Assembly: GCA_002346545.1 (NCBI GenBank)
Contig: DEAA01000044.1
Span: 101,868-165,867 of the forward strand
Origin: Acidobacteria bacterium UBA2994
GTDB taxonomy: Bacteria > Acidobacteriota > Vicinamibacteria > Vicinamibacterales > UBA8438
Reading direction: 5' to 3'
DNA: 64,000 nucleotides
Made by a program: the position numbers and the translations under genes. A model generated the notes under the pieces. The model worked only from the letters and a program-made list of their open reading frames with translations, searched no databases and had not been told where the DNA came from. This document shows positions 17,810 through 28,411 of this stretch, in pieces; positions within the stretch are counted from its first letter, which is position 1, and each line of letters starts with the position of its first letter.

Positions 17810-19870
17810 TCACGGCGCGGACGCGGCCAGCTTGAAGACATACAAGGCGTTCCCGAACGATGGGTACTGGATCTCGGGGCTCAGCAGCGTCGGCACCCGG
17901 CGGGGACTCCCTCCGCCGACTCCGGCCGTCACCGCGATGTACTGACTTCCGCCGACCTCGAACGACACGGGGAACCCCTGTACTGACGTCCCAAGCCGCG
18001 TTTCCCAGAGCGGCTCGCCGGTCGCCACGTCGAGCGCTCGGAAATACCGGTCTACGTCGCCGGTAAAGACCAGCCCGCCCGACGTGGTAAGCGACGCAGT
18101 CAGGATCGACGCCCGCTGCTCGATGCTCCACCGCTCCTCGAGCGTGTCGACGTCGTAAGCGGCGAGCTTGCCGAGGTTTCCGGCCGTCCCGGGCATCTCG
18201 AACCACTTCCGGTCCGCCTGGGTCCCCCCGGAGCCCGGTTCGAGCGCAACCTCGCGGCCGGCGATCTCCAGACAGCTCTGGCTCAACGGGATGATCACTG
18301 TGCGGGTCTCGGGACTGTAGGCCATCGACTGCCAATTGTGGCCACCGGCCGTGCTGGGACAGACCGAAACCCAGTCGCCGACCCCAGCCGCAGCGATATC
18401 TTCGCGATAGGTCACCGCACCGGTCTCGGGATCGATCTGGTCGAAGACGTTCTGGAACACGGTTTCGGCGTGGCCGAGATAGGCGCCGCTCTCGCGGTCG
18501 AGCTTCCAGAGAATGCCATGCTTGCCGATGGTCAGGAGCGCTCGCCGGCCGTCCCGGTCGTCGACGAGAACCTTCTCGAACGCCTCGTCGAGGTCCAGCG
18601 CCTCACCCGGTACGTGCTGGACATACCACCGGATGGCACCGTTGGAGGGGTCAATGGCTAGCGTCGCGTTCGTGTAGAGCGCAGCGTCATGGACGGTAAG
18701 ACCTCGACTCGCGGGCACCCAGGGCTTGGCCTGCGCCACCGGCCAGTAGATGAGATCGAGATCGGGGTCGTAGCTCCCGGTAATCCACGAATCGCCGCCG
18801 GCTCGAAGGGTCAGCGACAGATCACCCCACGTGTCCCCACCCGGCGTCCCGGGCCTGGCGATGGTCAGCGTCCGCCAGAGCTCTTCTCCAGTTTGCGGGT
18901 CGTGACCGGAGATGAAGCAGCTGTCTGGCTGGAAACGGGTGCACCCGTTGATGCCGTTGACGAGCACGCCACCCGCCACGAGCGGGCCCGCCGAGTTACT
19001 GTAGCCGTCTCGGTAATCGGCCAGGCGGGTTTCCCAGCGCACGGCACCGGTGCGCGCGTCGAGCGCGACCAGATACGCATCCTGGGTCGAAAGATAGACG
19101 AGGTCGTCCAGGACGGCGAGGTTCCGCGACACCCCGGCCCGCAGACTCTGGGGTAACTCCCGCCGGTACTCCCAAAGCAGGGTCCCAGTGCCCGCCTCGA
19201 GCGCCTGCACCACGTTGCCAGGGTTGACGAGATACATCACGCCGTCCCGCACAAGAGGCGTTGGCTGATTGCGCCCATCGGTCATCGACCACACCCAGGC
19301 CAGCGACAGCTGATGGACATTATCGCGCGTGATCTGGTCGAGCGGACTGTATCCCCAGCCATCGTAGGTCCGCCGGAACATCAGCCAGTCGCCGGGTGGA
19401 GGGGCACGTAACTCGTCCTCCGAGACCGGCCGGAACCTCGACACTTCCGCGAAAATGGCCGTCGCCGGGGACGGGTCGACTGGAGGTCGGGCTGCGGTCG
19501 AGACCGGCGGGGACACAGTAGCGGCGCCGAGCAGGCCGTTGACCTGGAGAATGTAGGCCGTGATGTCGGCGTAGGCCTGCGCCGACAGCGAACCACCCTG
19601 GCCGGGCGGCATCGACGCTTTGATCAGCTCAATGAGCTCCGCCGTCGGGCGCTGTCCCCACAGGGCCAGGAAGTTCGGTCCGGCGAGCTGCGGCGCCTCG
19701 AAGGCGCCGGCCAGGTCACTGAGATGACAGACCGAACATGATTCCTCGTAGCCGGCCTGACCGGCCTCGGCCGAGCCCGGCGCCTCTCTCGTCTGGGCGT
19801 TCCCCATCGCGGCGCCGGCGGCCAAACCGGCGGCAACCATCCAGACCAGCCGCACTCCTGTCATACCCAT
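17810..19870 (-). CDS. Quinoprotein alcohol dehydrogenase-like protein with N-terminal cytochrome c
   Basis: 686 residues from the ATG at 19870 (19864 also possible); a longer open frame would run into the upstream gene. A signal peptide ends near GNAQ. A cytochrome c domain follows: CSVCH at 45-49 with Met87 in SMPPGQGG as probable axial ligand. The rest is an eight-bladed PQQ-type propeller with repeats such as [17 protein letters not shown]. It likely oxidises an alcohol or sugar in the periplasm and passes electrons to the respiratory chain. Seven bases downstream of the NTF2-like gene. Confidence 0.9.
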   Translation of the reverse strand: MGMTGVRLVWMVAAGLAAGAAMGNAQTREAPGSAEAGQAGYEESCSVCHLSDLAGAFEAPQLAGPNFLALWGQRPTAELIELIKASMPPGQGGSLSAQAYADITAYILQVNGLLGAATVSPPVSTAARPPVDPSPATAIFAEVSRFRPVSEDELRAPPPGDWLMFRRTYDGWGYSPLDQITRDNVHQLSLAWVWSMTDGRNQPTPLVRDGVMYLVNPGNVVQALEAGTGTLLWEYRRELPQSLRAGVSRNLAVLDDLVYLSTQDAYLVALDARTGAVRWETRLADYRDGYSNSAGPLVAGGVLVNGINGCTRFQPDSCFISGHDPQTGEELWRTLTIARPGTPGGDTWGDLSLTLRAGGDSWITGSYDPDLDLIYWPVAQAKPWVPASRGLTVHDAALYTNATLAIDPSNGAIRWYVQHVPGEALDLDEAFEKVLVDDRDGRRALLTIGKHGILWKLDRESGAYLGHAETVFQNVFDQIDPETGAVTYREDIAAAGVGDWVSVCPSTAGGHNWQSMAYSPETRTVIIPLSQSCLEIAGREVALEPGSGGTQADRKWFEMPGTAGNLGKLAAYDVDTLEERWSIEQRASILTASLTTSGGLVFTGDVDRYFRALDVATGEPLWETRLGTSVQGFPVSFEVGGSQYIAVTAGVGGGSPRRVPTLLSPEIQYPSFGNALYVFKLAASAP

Positions 19871-19877
19871 TTGCCGC

Positions 19878-20750
19878 TTACGGCGCGAAGCTGGAGCGCG
19901 CTTGCACTCCAATGTGGCCATCACGCGTGGTCACGAGATAGAGGGCCTCGTAGCTGGACAACGTGGCTCCAGTGGGACTCAACCGACTGTAGCGAACGGC
20001 CACGTTGACCCCGCCGCCGCCAACCTGCACCGCCTCGGCCCAGTCGAGACGGGTGCCGGCCCAGGTCCGCAGCCGCCCCGGCTCGGGACCCGCGAGATAC
20101 TGCGCAGCGCTCTCCCACAAAACCACCGTCCCGTCAGCGACGCGGACATGCGGATAATTGAGGGTGGCGGCTACCGCCTCGGGAGCCGTCGGGTTTCCGA
20201 GCGCCGCGAAGAAGGACTCGACCGCACCCAGTGCCGCCGACTCGGACGCCGCTGCCTGGTCGGGACCGACATCGGCGGAGCCAGCGGCGAACCTGGACTG
20301 CACGCCCCATCGGTCACCCTGGCGGGTCACGACGTAGGTCACAAAGGTGGTCCGGATCCGCTCCCCGTCCTCTGTGTATCTGGAGTAGTGACCGGCCACG
20401 TGCGCCTTCGCCGGACCGTGTTGCACGACGTCGTAGCTGTCCCACATGCTCCGGTGCCAGCCGGTGGCCAGCACCCGCTTGAAGTCGACGCCACGCGCGT
20501 ACTCCTCAGGCGTTCGTGTGAGGCGAAAGTTCCCCGCCCCTGGTCTCACATGGGGAAAGTGCAGCGAACCGGCCCAGGTCATCGGGTTCCGGCTGTTCCA
20601 AGTCTCCAGATAGCGATCGACGGCTCGAATCGCCTCTGAATCGACGGCGGACGGCGCAGGCTGGGCGACCGCCGCGGACGACAGCGCACAGAGCACCAGC
20701 GCCACCGCCAGCCGGCCCGCCGGGGCACTGCCAGGCCATACCTTAATCAT
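19878..20750 (-). CDS. Secreted protein with two tandem NTF2-like domains
   Basis: 290 residues from the ATG at 20750, preceded by GAGAGGTGCGG; an open extension to 20780 would overlap the probable -10 box. Signal peptide ends at AVAQ. Two similar halves follow: one around 35-150 ([11 protein letters not shown] ... FPHVRP ... [15 protein letters not shown]) and one around 165-290 (SFFAALGNP ... YPHVRV ... [15 protein letters not shown]). This is an internal duplication of a SnoaL/NTF2-type fold that often binds small ligands. It leads the operon with the quinoprotein and lyase-like gene. Confidence 0.82.
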   Translation of the reverse strand: MIKVWPGSAPAGRLAVALVLCALSSAAVAQPAPSAVDSEAIRAVDRYLETWNSRNPMTWAGSLHFPHVRPGAGNFRLTRTPEEYARGVDFKRVLATGWHRSMWDSYDVVQHGPAKAHVAGHYSRYTEDGERIRTTFVTYVVTRQGDRWGVQSRFAAGSADVGPDQAAASESAALGAVESFFAALGNPTAPEAVAATLNYPHVRVADGTVVLWESAAQYLAGPEPGRLRTWAGTRLDWAEAVQVGGGGVNVAVRYSRLSPTGATLSSYEALYLVTTRDGHIGVQARSSFAP

Positions 20751-20926
20751 CAGCCGCACCTCTCTGGAGATCCGCCTCACTCTACCACCGTCGCCCGTCT
20801 GGCCGTCTTCGATCCGACCAGCAACGGCTCGGCCACGTCTGATTGGGTTGGGCCTAGCGATTGACCCTCATAAGATAGAGGGTTGGAGGGTCATCCCGGA
20901 CCCCGGAAAGGAACCACGCGTTCACG
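20751..20926. promoter_or_regulatory. Divergent promoter region between NTF2-like gene and moxR operon
   Basis: Leftward, TAGAGT at 20779-20784 is a candidate -10 for the NTF2 operon. Rightward, TTGGGC (20848-20853) and TAAGAT (20871-20876) with 17-base spacing are a weak promoter candidate for moxR. GACCCTC (20863-20869) and its complement GAGGGTC (20886-20892) form an inverted repeat around that -10, a possible operator. None of these is near-consensus. Confidence 0.35.
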
Positions 20927-21912
<986 letters not shown>

Positions 21913-21916
<4 letters not shown>

Positions 21917-22821
21917 GCGCTGAGGTCGAGACGCGTGCCACGGGCATTCCGCGGGAAGTCCTCAAGCAGGTGCGGCGGGTGGAGATCGCCACCCGCGGAC
22001 TGGTGAGCGAGGTCTTCTCGGGCGAGTACCACTCCGTGTTCAAGGGCCGCGGCATGAACTTCGCCGAGGTGCGCGAGTATCACTACGGCGACGACATTCG
22101 GAACATCGATTGGAACGTGACGGCCCGCACCGGCGCGCCGTTCGTGAAGGTCTTCGACGAGGAGCGCGAGCTGACGGTCATGCTCGTGGTGGACGTCAGC
22201 GCCTCGGGCAATTTCGGATCACGCAATCGGATGAAGGGAGAGGTCGCAGTCGAAATCTGCGCGGTGCTCGCCTTCTCGGCCATTACGAACAACGACAAGG
22301 TCGGATTGATCATCTTCAGCGATCGAATCGAGAAGTTCGTGCCGCCCCGCAAGGGGCGCCAGCACGTGCTGCGCGTGTTGCGAGAACTGCTCTACTTCAA
22401 GCCGCACGGACACGGCACGGATGTCGGCGGCGCGCTCGAGTATCTCGCCAAAGTCGTGCGTCGACGGGCGGTGGTGTTCGTCGTCTCGGACTTTCTTGCT
22501 GACGGCTTCGACAAACCGCTTGCGGTCGCTGGGCGCCGGCACGACACCATCATCGTGCAGCTTGGTGACCAACGTGAGCGTGAGTTTCCTCCGGTCGGGT
22601 TTCTGGAGCTCGAGGACGCCGAGACCGGCGAGCGACTCACCGTGGATGTCGCCGACCCGACCTTTCGGTCGGCCTTCGAGCAAAACGTGGCGAGGTCGAC
22701 CGAAGCGCTGGCCCACCGATTCCGACGGACCGGTGTCGATGTGATCAGGATCAGCGCTGATAGCCCGTACGCCGATCGCCTGATGCGCTTCTTCCGACAG
22801 CGGGCACGACGATTCCGATGA
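21913..22821 (+). CDS. DUF58 domain protein (VWA-like)
   Basis: 302 residues, cytoplasmic. The conserved DUF58 segment GRGMNFAEVREYHYGDD with NIDWN follows at about 46-69. DVSASGNFGS (94-103) is a degenerate MIDAS loop, so it has a von Willebrand-like fold. DUF58 proteins are constant partners of MoxR ATPases. Four-base overlaps join it to moxR and to the next gene. Confidence 0.94.
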
Positions 22822-23777
22822 ACCTTGCTCCGTGCACCAGTCTCGCCGTGGCTATCGCTCTGTGGATGACCTCCGCGGCAACCGCGCAGCCGTCGCTCGA
22901 CACGACGGTCGAGCCGACCACGATCACCGTCGGGGATCCGATCCGTCTGTTGGTCACGGTCACCCACAAACCGGACGAGACCGTGAGCTGGCCGGAGCCA
23001 CCGGACGTCGCTCCCTTCGAGGTCACCGCCCAACAGGCGCAACCTGCTGCGCGGCCCGATGACTCTACGGTCTCCTTACTCCAGCTCGAACTCACAGCCT
23101 TTGAGCTTGGGGCATTGGAGATCCCGTCGTTCGAGGTCGTCATCAGCGGTACCTCAGGCGAACCGGTCACCCTCACGACCGGCGTCCAGCGCGTCACTGT
23201 CGCGAGCGTGGGCCTAGACGAAAGCGGCAACATCCGGGACATCAAGGCGCCGATCGGGATCCCGTTCGACCCACTGACACTCGTGCCCTGGGCACTCGGA
23301 CTGGCGGTGATGATCGCGCTCGCCGTGTGGCTGTCTCGACGCTATGGCCGTCGTGAGGCACGGGCGCCGGTCGCGCTTCCACCCGTCCCGCCCAGACCGG
23401 CCCACGAGGTCGCCTACGAGTCCCTCGCCGCCCTCGAGGCGTCAGGCGTGCTTGAGCTGGGCGAGGTCAAAACCTTCCACATCCGTGGCTCGGACATCGT
23501 ACGGATCTACCTCCAGGGCCGTTTCGGGATCGACGCGATGGAGATGACCACGGCCGAGGTGCTCGACCAGGTGACCCACCAAGACGTCGGCACCCAGATT
23601 CGCCGCGATCTGCGGCTGCTGCTGGAGCGCTGCGATCTGGTCAAGTTCGCCAAACTCCGCCCGGAACAGGCCACCTGCCGCGGCCTCATTGCCCAGGCAC
23701 GTGGCATCGTCGATGCCACCCGCCCAGCCGAACCGGCACCCGCGACACTCCCGGCCCAGGAGCGAGGCGCGGCATGA
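22818..23777 (+). CDS. Bat-operon membrane protein with BatD-like cytoplasmic module
   Basis: 319 residues. Signal peptide to about residue 23, a beta-rich exported domain (25-145), one membrane helix (154-172) and a cytoplasmic helical domain (about 195-310). That last domain (FHIRGSDIVRIYLQGRFGI ... LLLERCDLVKFA) has the same pattern as the C-terminus of BatD further down the operon, so this looks like a small BatD relative. Occupies the position of the DUF4381-type gene in other Bat operons. Overlaps both neighbours by four bases. Confidence 0.85.
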   Translation: MNLAPCTSLAVAIALWMTSAATAQPSLDTTVEPTTITVGDPIRLLVTVTHKPDETVSWPEPPDVAPFEVTAQQAQPAARPDDSTVSLLQLELTAFELGALEIPSFEVVISGTSGEPVTLTTGVQRVTVASVGLDESGNIRDIKAPIGIPFDPLTLVPWALGLAVMIALAVWLSRRYGRREARAPVALPPVPPRPAHEVAYESLAALEASGVLELGEVKTFHIRGSDIVRIYLQGRFGIDAMEMTTAEVLDQVTHQDVGTQIRRDLRLLLERCDLVKFAKLRPEQATCRGLIAQARGIVDATRPAEPAPATLPAQERGAA

Positions 23778-24769
23778 ACCTCCTGCGCTTCGCTGATCCG
23801 TGGTATCTCCTGCTCCTGCTCGTGGTGCCGGCACTTGTCTATTGGTATGTGGCCCGGGGGCGCCGGCTGACCGCTACCCTTCGCTACTCCTCGCTAGCGA
23901 CAGTCCGACGGGCCGACCAACGCCGGACGGGACGCTATCGCCACACACTCTTCGTGCTCCGGGCCCTGGCGGTGACCGCCCTGGTCGTAGCGTTCGCTCG
24001 CCCCCAAAGCGGAGTCACCGCCGAGGACGTCACCACCGAGGGCATCGACATCGTGCTGGCGCTCGATCTGTCGAGCTCGATGCTGGCTGAAGATCTCGAG
24101 CCGAATCGAATCGAAGCGGTGAAAGAGGTGGCAAGCGACTTCGTGCGAGGTCGTCGTACCGACCGGATCGGTCTGGTGGTCTTCGCGGGCGATGCGTTCA
24201 CGCAGGCCCCGCTGACACTGGACTACGACGTGGTCACCACGTTACTTGAGGAGCTCGAGGTCGGCATCATCGAGGATGGCACCGCGATCGGCATGGGGCT
24301 GGCCACCGCGGTCAAACGCATCGCCGATTCCGACGCCATGTCGAAAGTCGTCGTGCTGCTCACCGACGGACGAAACAACCGTGGCTCGATCGACCCGATC
24401 ACCGCGGCGCAAACCGCGGAAGCACTGGGCGTCCGGGTCTATGCGATCGGGGCAGGCACCCAAGGCACCGCACGAGTCCCGGTAGACGACCCAATCTTCG
24501 GACGGCGATACGCGCAGATGCGCGTGGACATCGACGAATCCACCCTCGAGGAAACGGCCCGCTTGACCGGCGGGCGCTACTTCCGGGCAACCGACCGTGA
24601 GAGCCTTGCCCAGATATACGCTGAGATCGACGCGCTCGAGACCACCGACATCGACGTCGAGCAGTTCACGCGCTACGGCGAGCTGTTCCATCTTCCGCTG
24701 CTCATTGGGCTCGGTGCACTTCTCCTGGAGACCGGGCTCTCGCGTACGCTCCTGAGGAAGATACCGTGA
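23774..24769 (+). CDS. batA: BatA, membrane von Willebrand factor A protein
   Basis: 331 residues. Two N-terminal hydrophobic helices (about 8-27 and 60-76), a VWA domain with intact MIDAS D98-L-S100-S-S102, and a C-terminal helix (LPLLIGLGALLLETGL). BatA proteins are inner-membrane VWA components of the aerotolerance-type operon, linked in other bacteria to envelope integrity and stress tolerance. Start overlaps the upstream stop. Confidence 0.94.
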   Translation: MNLLRFADPWYLLLLLVVPALVYWYVARGRRLTATLRYSSLATVRRADQRRTGRYRHTLFVLRALAVTALVVAFARPQSGVTAEDVTTEGIDIVLALDLSSSMLAEDLEPNRIEAVKEVASDFVRGRRTDRIGLVVFAGDAFTQAPLTLDYDVVTTLLEELEVGIIEDGTAIGMGLATAVKRIADSDAMSKVVVLLTDGRNNRGSIDPITAAQTAEALGVRVYAIGAGTQGTARVPVDDPIFGRRYAQMRVDIDESTLEETARLTGGRYFRATDRESLAQIYAEIDALETTDIDVEQFTRYGELFHLPLLIGLGALLLETGLSRTLLRKIP

Positions 24770-24786
24770 CGGAGGGGCAGGCGTAG

Positions 24787-25818
24787 ATGTTTCGTTTTGC
24801 CGCCGAGTCAATGCTTCTCGCCTATCTGGCGGTGCCGGCAGTGGCTGCCCTCTACTGGTGGGCTTGGCGGCGGAAGCAGCGTGACATGGCGCGACTGATC
24901 GACAGTTCCCTCCTGGCGCGCCTCACCGGCACGGTCAGTCACCGCCGACGGTGCGTTAAGACAACGTTGCTGCTTGTGGCCCTGGTTCTTCTCGTGACCG
25001 CCCTGGCACGACCGCAGTTCGGGAGCCGGGTGGAGACCGTCCGACGGGAAGGACGGGACATCATGGTCGCCATCGACCTGTCGGCCTCGATGGCGGCCGA
25101 AGATATCGCACCGAACCGGCTCGATAAGGCGAAGTTCGCCGTGGCCGACCTGATCTCGCGACTGGCCGGAGACCGCGTGGGGCTGGTCGCCTTTGCCGGG
25201 GAGGCGTTCGTGCAGAGCCCACTGACGCTCGACTATGGCGCGGCAAACCTCTTCCTGAACGCGATGGACCTCGACATGATCTCGGTCCAGGGCACCAATC
25301 TGGGTCAGGCAGTGGAGGTCGCTCTGGATGGGTTCTCGGACACCAACCGGAGACATCGTGTATTGCTCGTGATCACTGATGGCGAGGACCACGAAGCGGC
25401 GGTAGACGAGGCGGTTGAACGGGCAATCGCCGAGGGTATTGAGATCTTCACCATGGGGATCGGCTCGACGGTCGGAGTGCCCATCCCGGAGGTCGACGAC
25501 AGTGGCCGTCCCCAGGGCTTCAAACGGGATGTCGACGGCGCCGTGGTGACAACCAGCCTCGACGAAGCCAGCCTCCGGGCGATCGCGACCCGGACCGGAG
25601 GCGACTACTATCGCGCTTCGCCGGGTGGCGCCGAGGTGGCGTTGCTGGCCGAGGAGCTCAGCGCCGGCGAGGGCCAAGAGTTCGAGACCGAGCAGGTGAC
25701 GCTGTTCGATGAGCAGTACCAGATCTTCCTGGGTCTAGCGCTGCTGCTGCTCGTGGCCGAGACCCTCATCCCGGAGCGCCGGAGGCTCCACTCTGCCTGG
25801 ACCGGGAGGTTCTCGTGA
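24787..25818 (+). CDS. batB: BatB, membrane von Willebrand factor A protein
   Basis: 343 residues. Same layout as BatA: N-terminal helices, a VWA domain with MIDAS D97-L-S99-A-S101 and a C-terminal hydrophobic helix. The 17-base gap to batA, containing GGAGGGGCAGG before the ATG, is the only non-overlapping junction of the operon. Its TGA overlaps the GTG of batC. Confidence 0.94.
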   Translation: MFRFAAESMLLAYLAVPAVAALYWWAWRRKQRDMARLIDSSLLARLTGTVSHRRRCVKTTLLLVALVLLVTALARPQFGSRVETVRREGRDIMVAIDLSASMAAEDIAPNRLDKAKFAVADLISRLAGDRVGLVAFAGEAFVQSPLTLDYGAANLFLNAMDLDMISVQGTNLGQAVEVALDGFSDTNRRHRVLLVITDGEDHEAAVDEAVERAIAEGIEIFTMGIGSTVGVPIPEVDDSGRPQGFKRDVDGAVVTTSLDEASLRAIATRTGGDYYRASPGGAEVALLAEELSAGEGQEFETEQVTLFDEQYQIFLGLALLLLVAETLIPERRRLHSAWTGRFS

Positions 25819-26612
25819 GCCGGACGATACGCGTCGCGGCAACCGGGCTCGTGCTGGCGCTAGTGTGGCCACTGAGTGCTTCGGCACAACCGGGACGGCG
25901 CGCGGTGGCAGAGGGAAACCAGCTGTACGACGAGGGCCGCTACGACGAGGCGCACGAGCGGTATCTCGAAGCGCTCCGGGAGGCTCCGGACTCGCCGGTG
26001 GCACCCTTCAACAACGGCAACGCGCTCTACCGGACCGATGAGCTCGAGCGAGCCATGGACGCCTATCGCCAGGCCGCCGAGAGCGGCGACCCGGCCGTCG
26101 ACGCGCGGGCCTGGTACAACCTGGGTAACGCGTTGTTCCGTCAGCAACAGCTCGAGCCAGCCCTCGACGCCTACAAGCAGGCGCTTCGCAGGGATCCGAC
26201 CGACGCGGACGCGAAGCACAATCTCGAGCTGGCGATCGAGCAGTTACAGCAACAAGAGCAGCAACAACCGCAGGACGGAGACAACCAGGAACAGCAAGAA
26301 CAACAGGACCAACCGGAACAGGACCAACAAGAACAGCAGGACCGACAGGACGCGTCGTCCTCCGAAGACCAAAACCAGGAAGACTCACAGGACCAGCAGG
26401 ACGAGCCACAGGACGGCTCTCAGGACCGACCCGACGAGCAGGACCCCACCCCGGAGAACGAAGCGGAGCCGCCGCCAGCGGAGAACGCCCTTGGCGAGCT
26501 GAGCCGCGAGGAGGCGGAACGTCTCCTCGATGCCATCGCTGAAGACCCGAGTCAGGTACAGCGGCAGCGGCGCAGCACGACACCCATCAGGCCGGTGAGG
26601 AGGCCCTGGTGA
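25815..26612 (+). CDS. batC: BatC-like TPR protein with Gln/Asp-rich tail
   Basis: 265 residues, GTG start in a GTGA overlap. Signal peptide to about residue 22, then three TPR units (about 30-135; YNLGNALFRQQQLEPALDAY). From about 140 to 225 the protein is a low-complexity run of Q, E, D and P (QQEQQDQPEQDQQEQQ pattern), ending in a short helical segment. Likely periplasmic scaffold that binds the BatA/BatB VWA domains. The CAG/CAA-rich DNA at about 26240-26450 is repeat-like. Confidence 0.9.
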   Translation: MSRTIRVAATGLVLALVWPLSASAQPGRRAVAEGNQLYDEGRYDEAHERYLEALREAPDSPVAPFNNGNALYRTDELERAMDAYRQAAESGDPAVDARAWYNLGNALFRQQQLEPALDAYKQALRRDPTDADAKHNLELAIEQLQQQEQQQPQDGDNQEQQEQQDQPEQDQQEQQDRQDASSSEDQNQEDSQDQQDEPQDGSQDRPDEQDPTPENEAEPPPAENALGELSREEAERLLDAIAEDPSQVQRQRRSTTPIRPVRRPW

Positions 26613-28411
26613 GGCGCATGCTCAATCTGATCGTCTGGACACTAGGACTCCTTACGGTGGCCGCCGCAGCCGAGGCGCAGTCCGTCCGGGCCTACCTCAG
26701 CCAGCCGCAGGTGGCGGTGGGACGCCAGTTCGTCCTGAACGTGGAAGTCACCGGAGTTCAGCAGTTCGACGAGGATCCGGTGGTCCCCGACCTGTCGACG
26801 TTCGCGGCCTTCCTCGGTTCGGGTACTTCGACGTCGATGCAGATCACCAATGGCCGGACGGCGATGTCGCTCACCATCAAGTATCGCTACCAGGCCACCA
26901 CCGAGGGCACCTTCGACATCGACCCCGTCGAAGTTCAAGCGGCGGGCCAATCGCTGGCGACCGAGCCCTTGTCGATTGCAGTCTCCAACGCGCCGCCGCC
27001 GAGCACGAATGGCCGACCCGCCGATGAAAGCATTAGGCCTGAGGATCTGTTCTTGACGGCGACCCCCAATACGACCCGGGTGTATGTCAACCAGGCCGTG
27101 GTCGTCGAGTATCGGATCTTCACGAGGGTCGACGTCGAGGGGTATGACATCACCCGGCAGCCCAGTACGAGGGGGTTCTGGGTTGAGGAGCTTGGCGGAT
27201 CCACCGGACAGGCGGAACAGGTGGTCCGTGACGGTGTGACCTACGCCAGCGCAGTCATTCGTCGGGTGGCACTGTACCCAACTGGCGCGGGCACCAGAAC
27301 GCTGGAGCCACTGACGGTGGAGACGCAAATACGGGTCCAGCAACGTGGCCGGAGCGTCTTTGGCGATCCGTTCGACGGGGTTTTTGGTGGCGGCCTGTTC
27401 GGCCGCCGAGTTCCGGTGGTCGTTGGATCGGAGCCAGTCGAGATCGAGGTCCTCCCCCTACCACAGGGTCCACCCTCGTCGTTCTCAGGCCTGGTCGGCG
27501 CGCTCGACGTCTCCGCCTCGGTCGACCGCACCACGGCGGAGGTCAATGATGCCCTGACCTACCGCCTGTCGGTAACCGGTACCGGCAACATCCGGACGCT
27601 GCCAGTATTGGAGCTGGCATTCCCGTCGTCGCTCGAGGTGTATCCCCCCGAAGTTACGGAACAGATCGATCCGACGCCAGATGGAATTCGTGGGTCGAAG
27701 ACGTTCGAGTACGTGCTGGTACCTCGCTCTCCGGGCACGGTCACCCTCCCGCAGGTGGAGCTGTCGTATCTTGATCCCGACACCGGGCAGTATGCGGCGG
27801 CGGCCACCGATGTCATCACTCTCTCGATCGCGGGCGATCCCACTCAGGCCCCGGCGGGCCCCGCGGGTCGCCTGCGGACGGAGATCGACCTCGAACGCCA
27901 GGATATCCGTTTCATCCGGATCGCGAGCCCGACATTCCACCCGGTGGGAGGGGCTCTGCTCGGCAGCACCTGGTTCTGGGTAGTCGCGCTCTTCCCATTG
28001 GTCGCGCTCGGTGGAGCGGTGGCGTTCAGGCGGCATGAGGACCGGCTTCAGGGTGATGTCGGATACGCCCGCCGACGCCGGGCGTCGCGGGTGGCAAAGC
28101 AGCGACTCTCGCATGCCGAGTCGCTCCAGTCTCCCGAGCAGCACCGGGAGTTCTACGCCGAGGTGGGTCGAGCGCTGCAGGGGTTTCTCGGCGACAAGCT
28201 AAACATCGCCGAGGCTGGCATGCTTCGTGACGAAGTGCGGACTCGACTCGACGGCCGAAGCGTCGATCCCTCCCTCGTCGAGCGATACCTCGGCTGTCTG
28301 GAAGACTGCGACCGACAGCGTTTCGCGCCGACTTCGCCCGACCACGCCGCGATGGAGGAGTTCCTGACCCGTGCAGGTCAGGCCATGATCGCACTGGACG
28401 AGGCACTCTGA
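26609..28411 (+). CDS. batD: BatD family protein
   Basis: 600 residues, GTG start overlapping the batC TGA. Signal peptide, then a long beta-sandwich region typical of BatD (LFLTATPNTTRVYVNQAVVVEYRI; RRVALYPTGAGTRTLEP), one membrane helix near 450-470 (WFWVVALFPLVALGGAVAF) and a helical cytoplasmic tail (FYAEVGRALQGFLGDKLNI ... CLEDCDRQRFAP). A Gly/Phe-rich insert (VFGGGLFG) lies near residue 255. Stop and batE start share one base (TGATG). Confidence 0.93.
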   Translation: MRRMLNLIVWTLGLLTVAAAAEAQSVRAYLSQPQVAVGRQFVLNVEVTGVQQFDEDPVVPDLSTFAAFLGSGTSTSMQITNGRTAMSLTIKYRYQATTEGTFDIDPVEVQAAGQSLATEPLSIAVSNAPPPSTNGRPADESIRPEDLFLTATPNTTRVYVNQAVVVEYRIFTRVDVEGYDITRQPSTRGFWVEELGGSTGQAEQVVRDGVTYASAVIRRVALYPTGAGTRTLEPLTVETQIRVQQRGRSVFGDPFDGVFGGGLFGRRVPVVVGSEPVEIEVLPLPQGPPSSFSGLVGALDVSASVDRTTAEVNDALTYRLSVTGTGNIRTLPVLELAFPSSLEVYPPEVTEQIDPTPDGIRGSKTFEYVLVPRSPGTVTLPQVELSYLDPDTGQYAAAATDVITLSIAGDPTQAPAGPAGRLRTEIDLERQDIRFIRIASPTFHPVGGALLGSTWFWVVALFPLVALGGAVAFRRHEDRLQGDVGYARRRRASRVAKQRLSHAESLQSPEQHREFYAEVGRALQGFLGDKLNIAEAGMLRDEVRTRLDGRSVDPSLVERYLGCLEDCDRQRFAPTSPDHAAMEEFLTRAGQAMIALDEAL

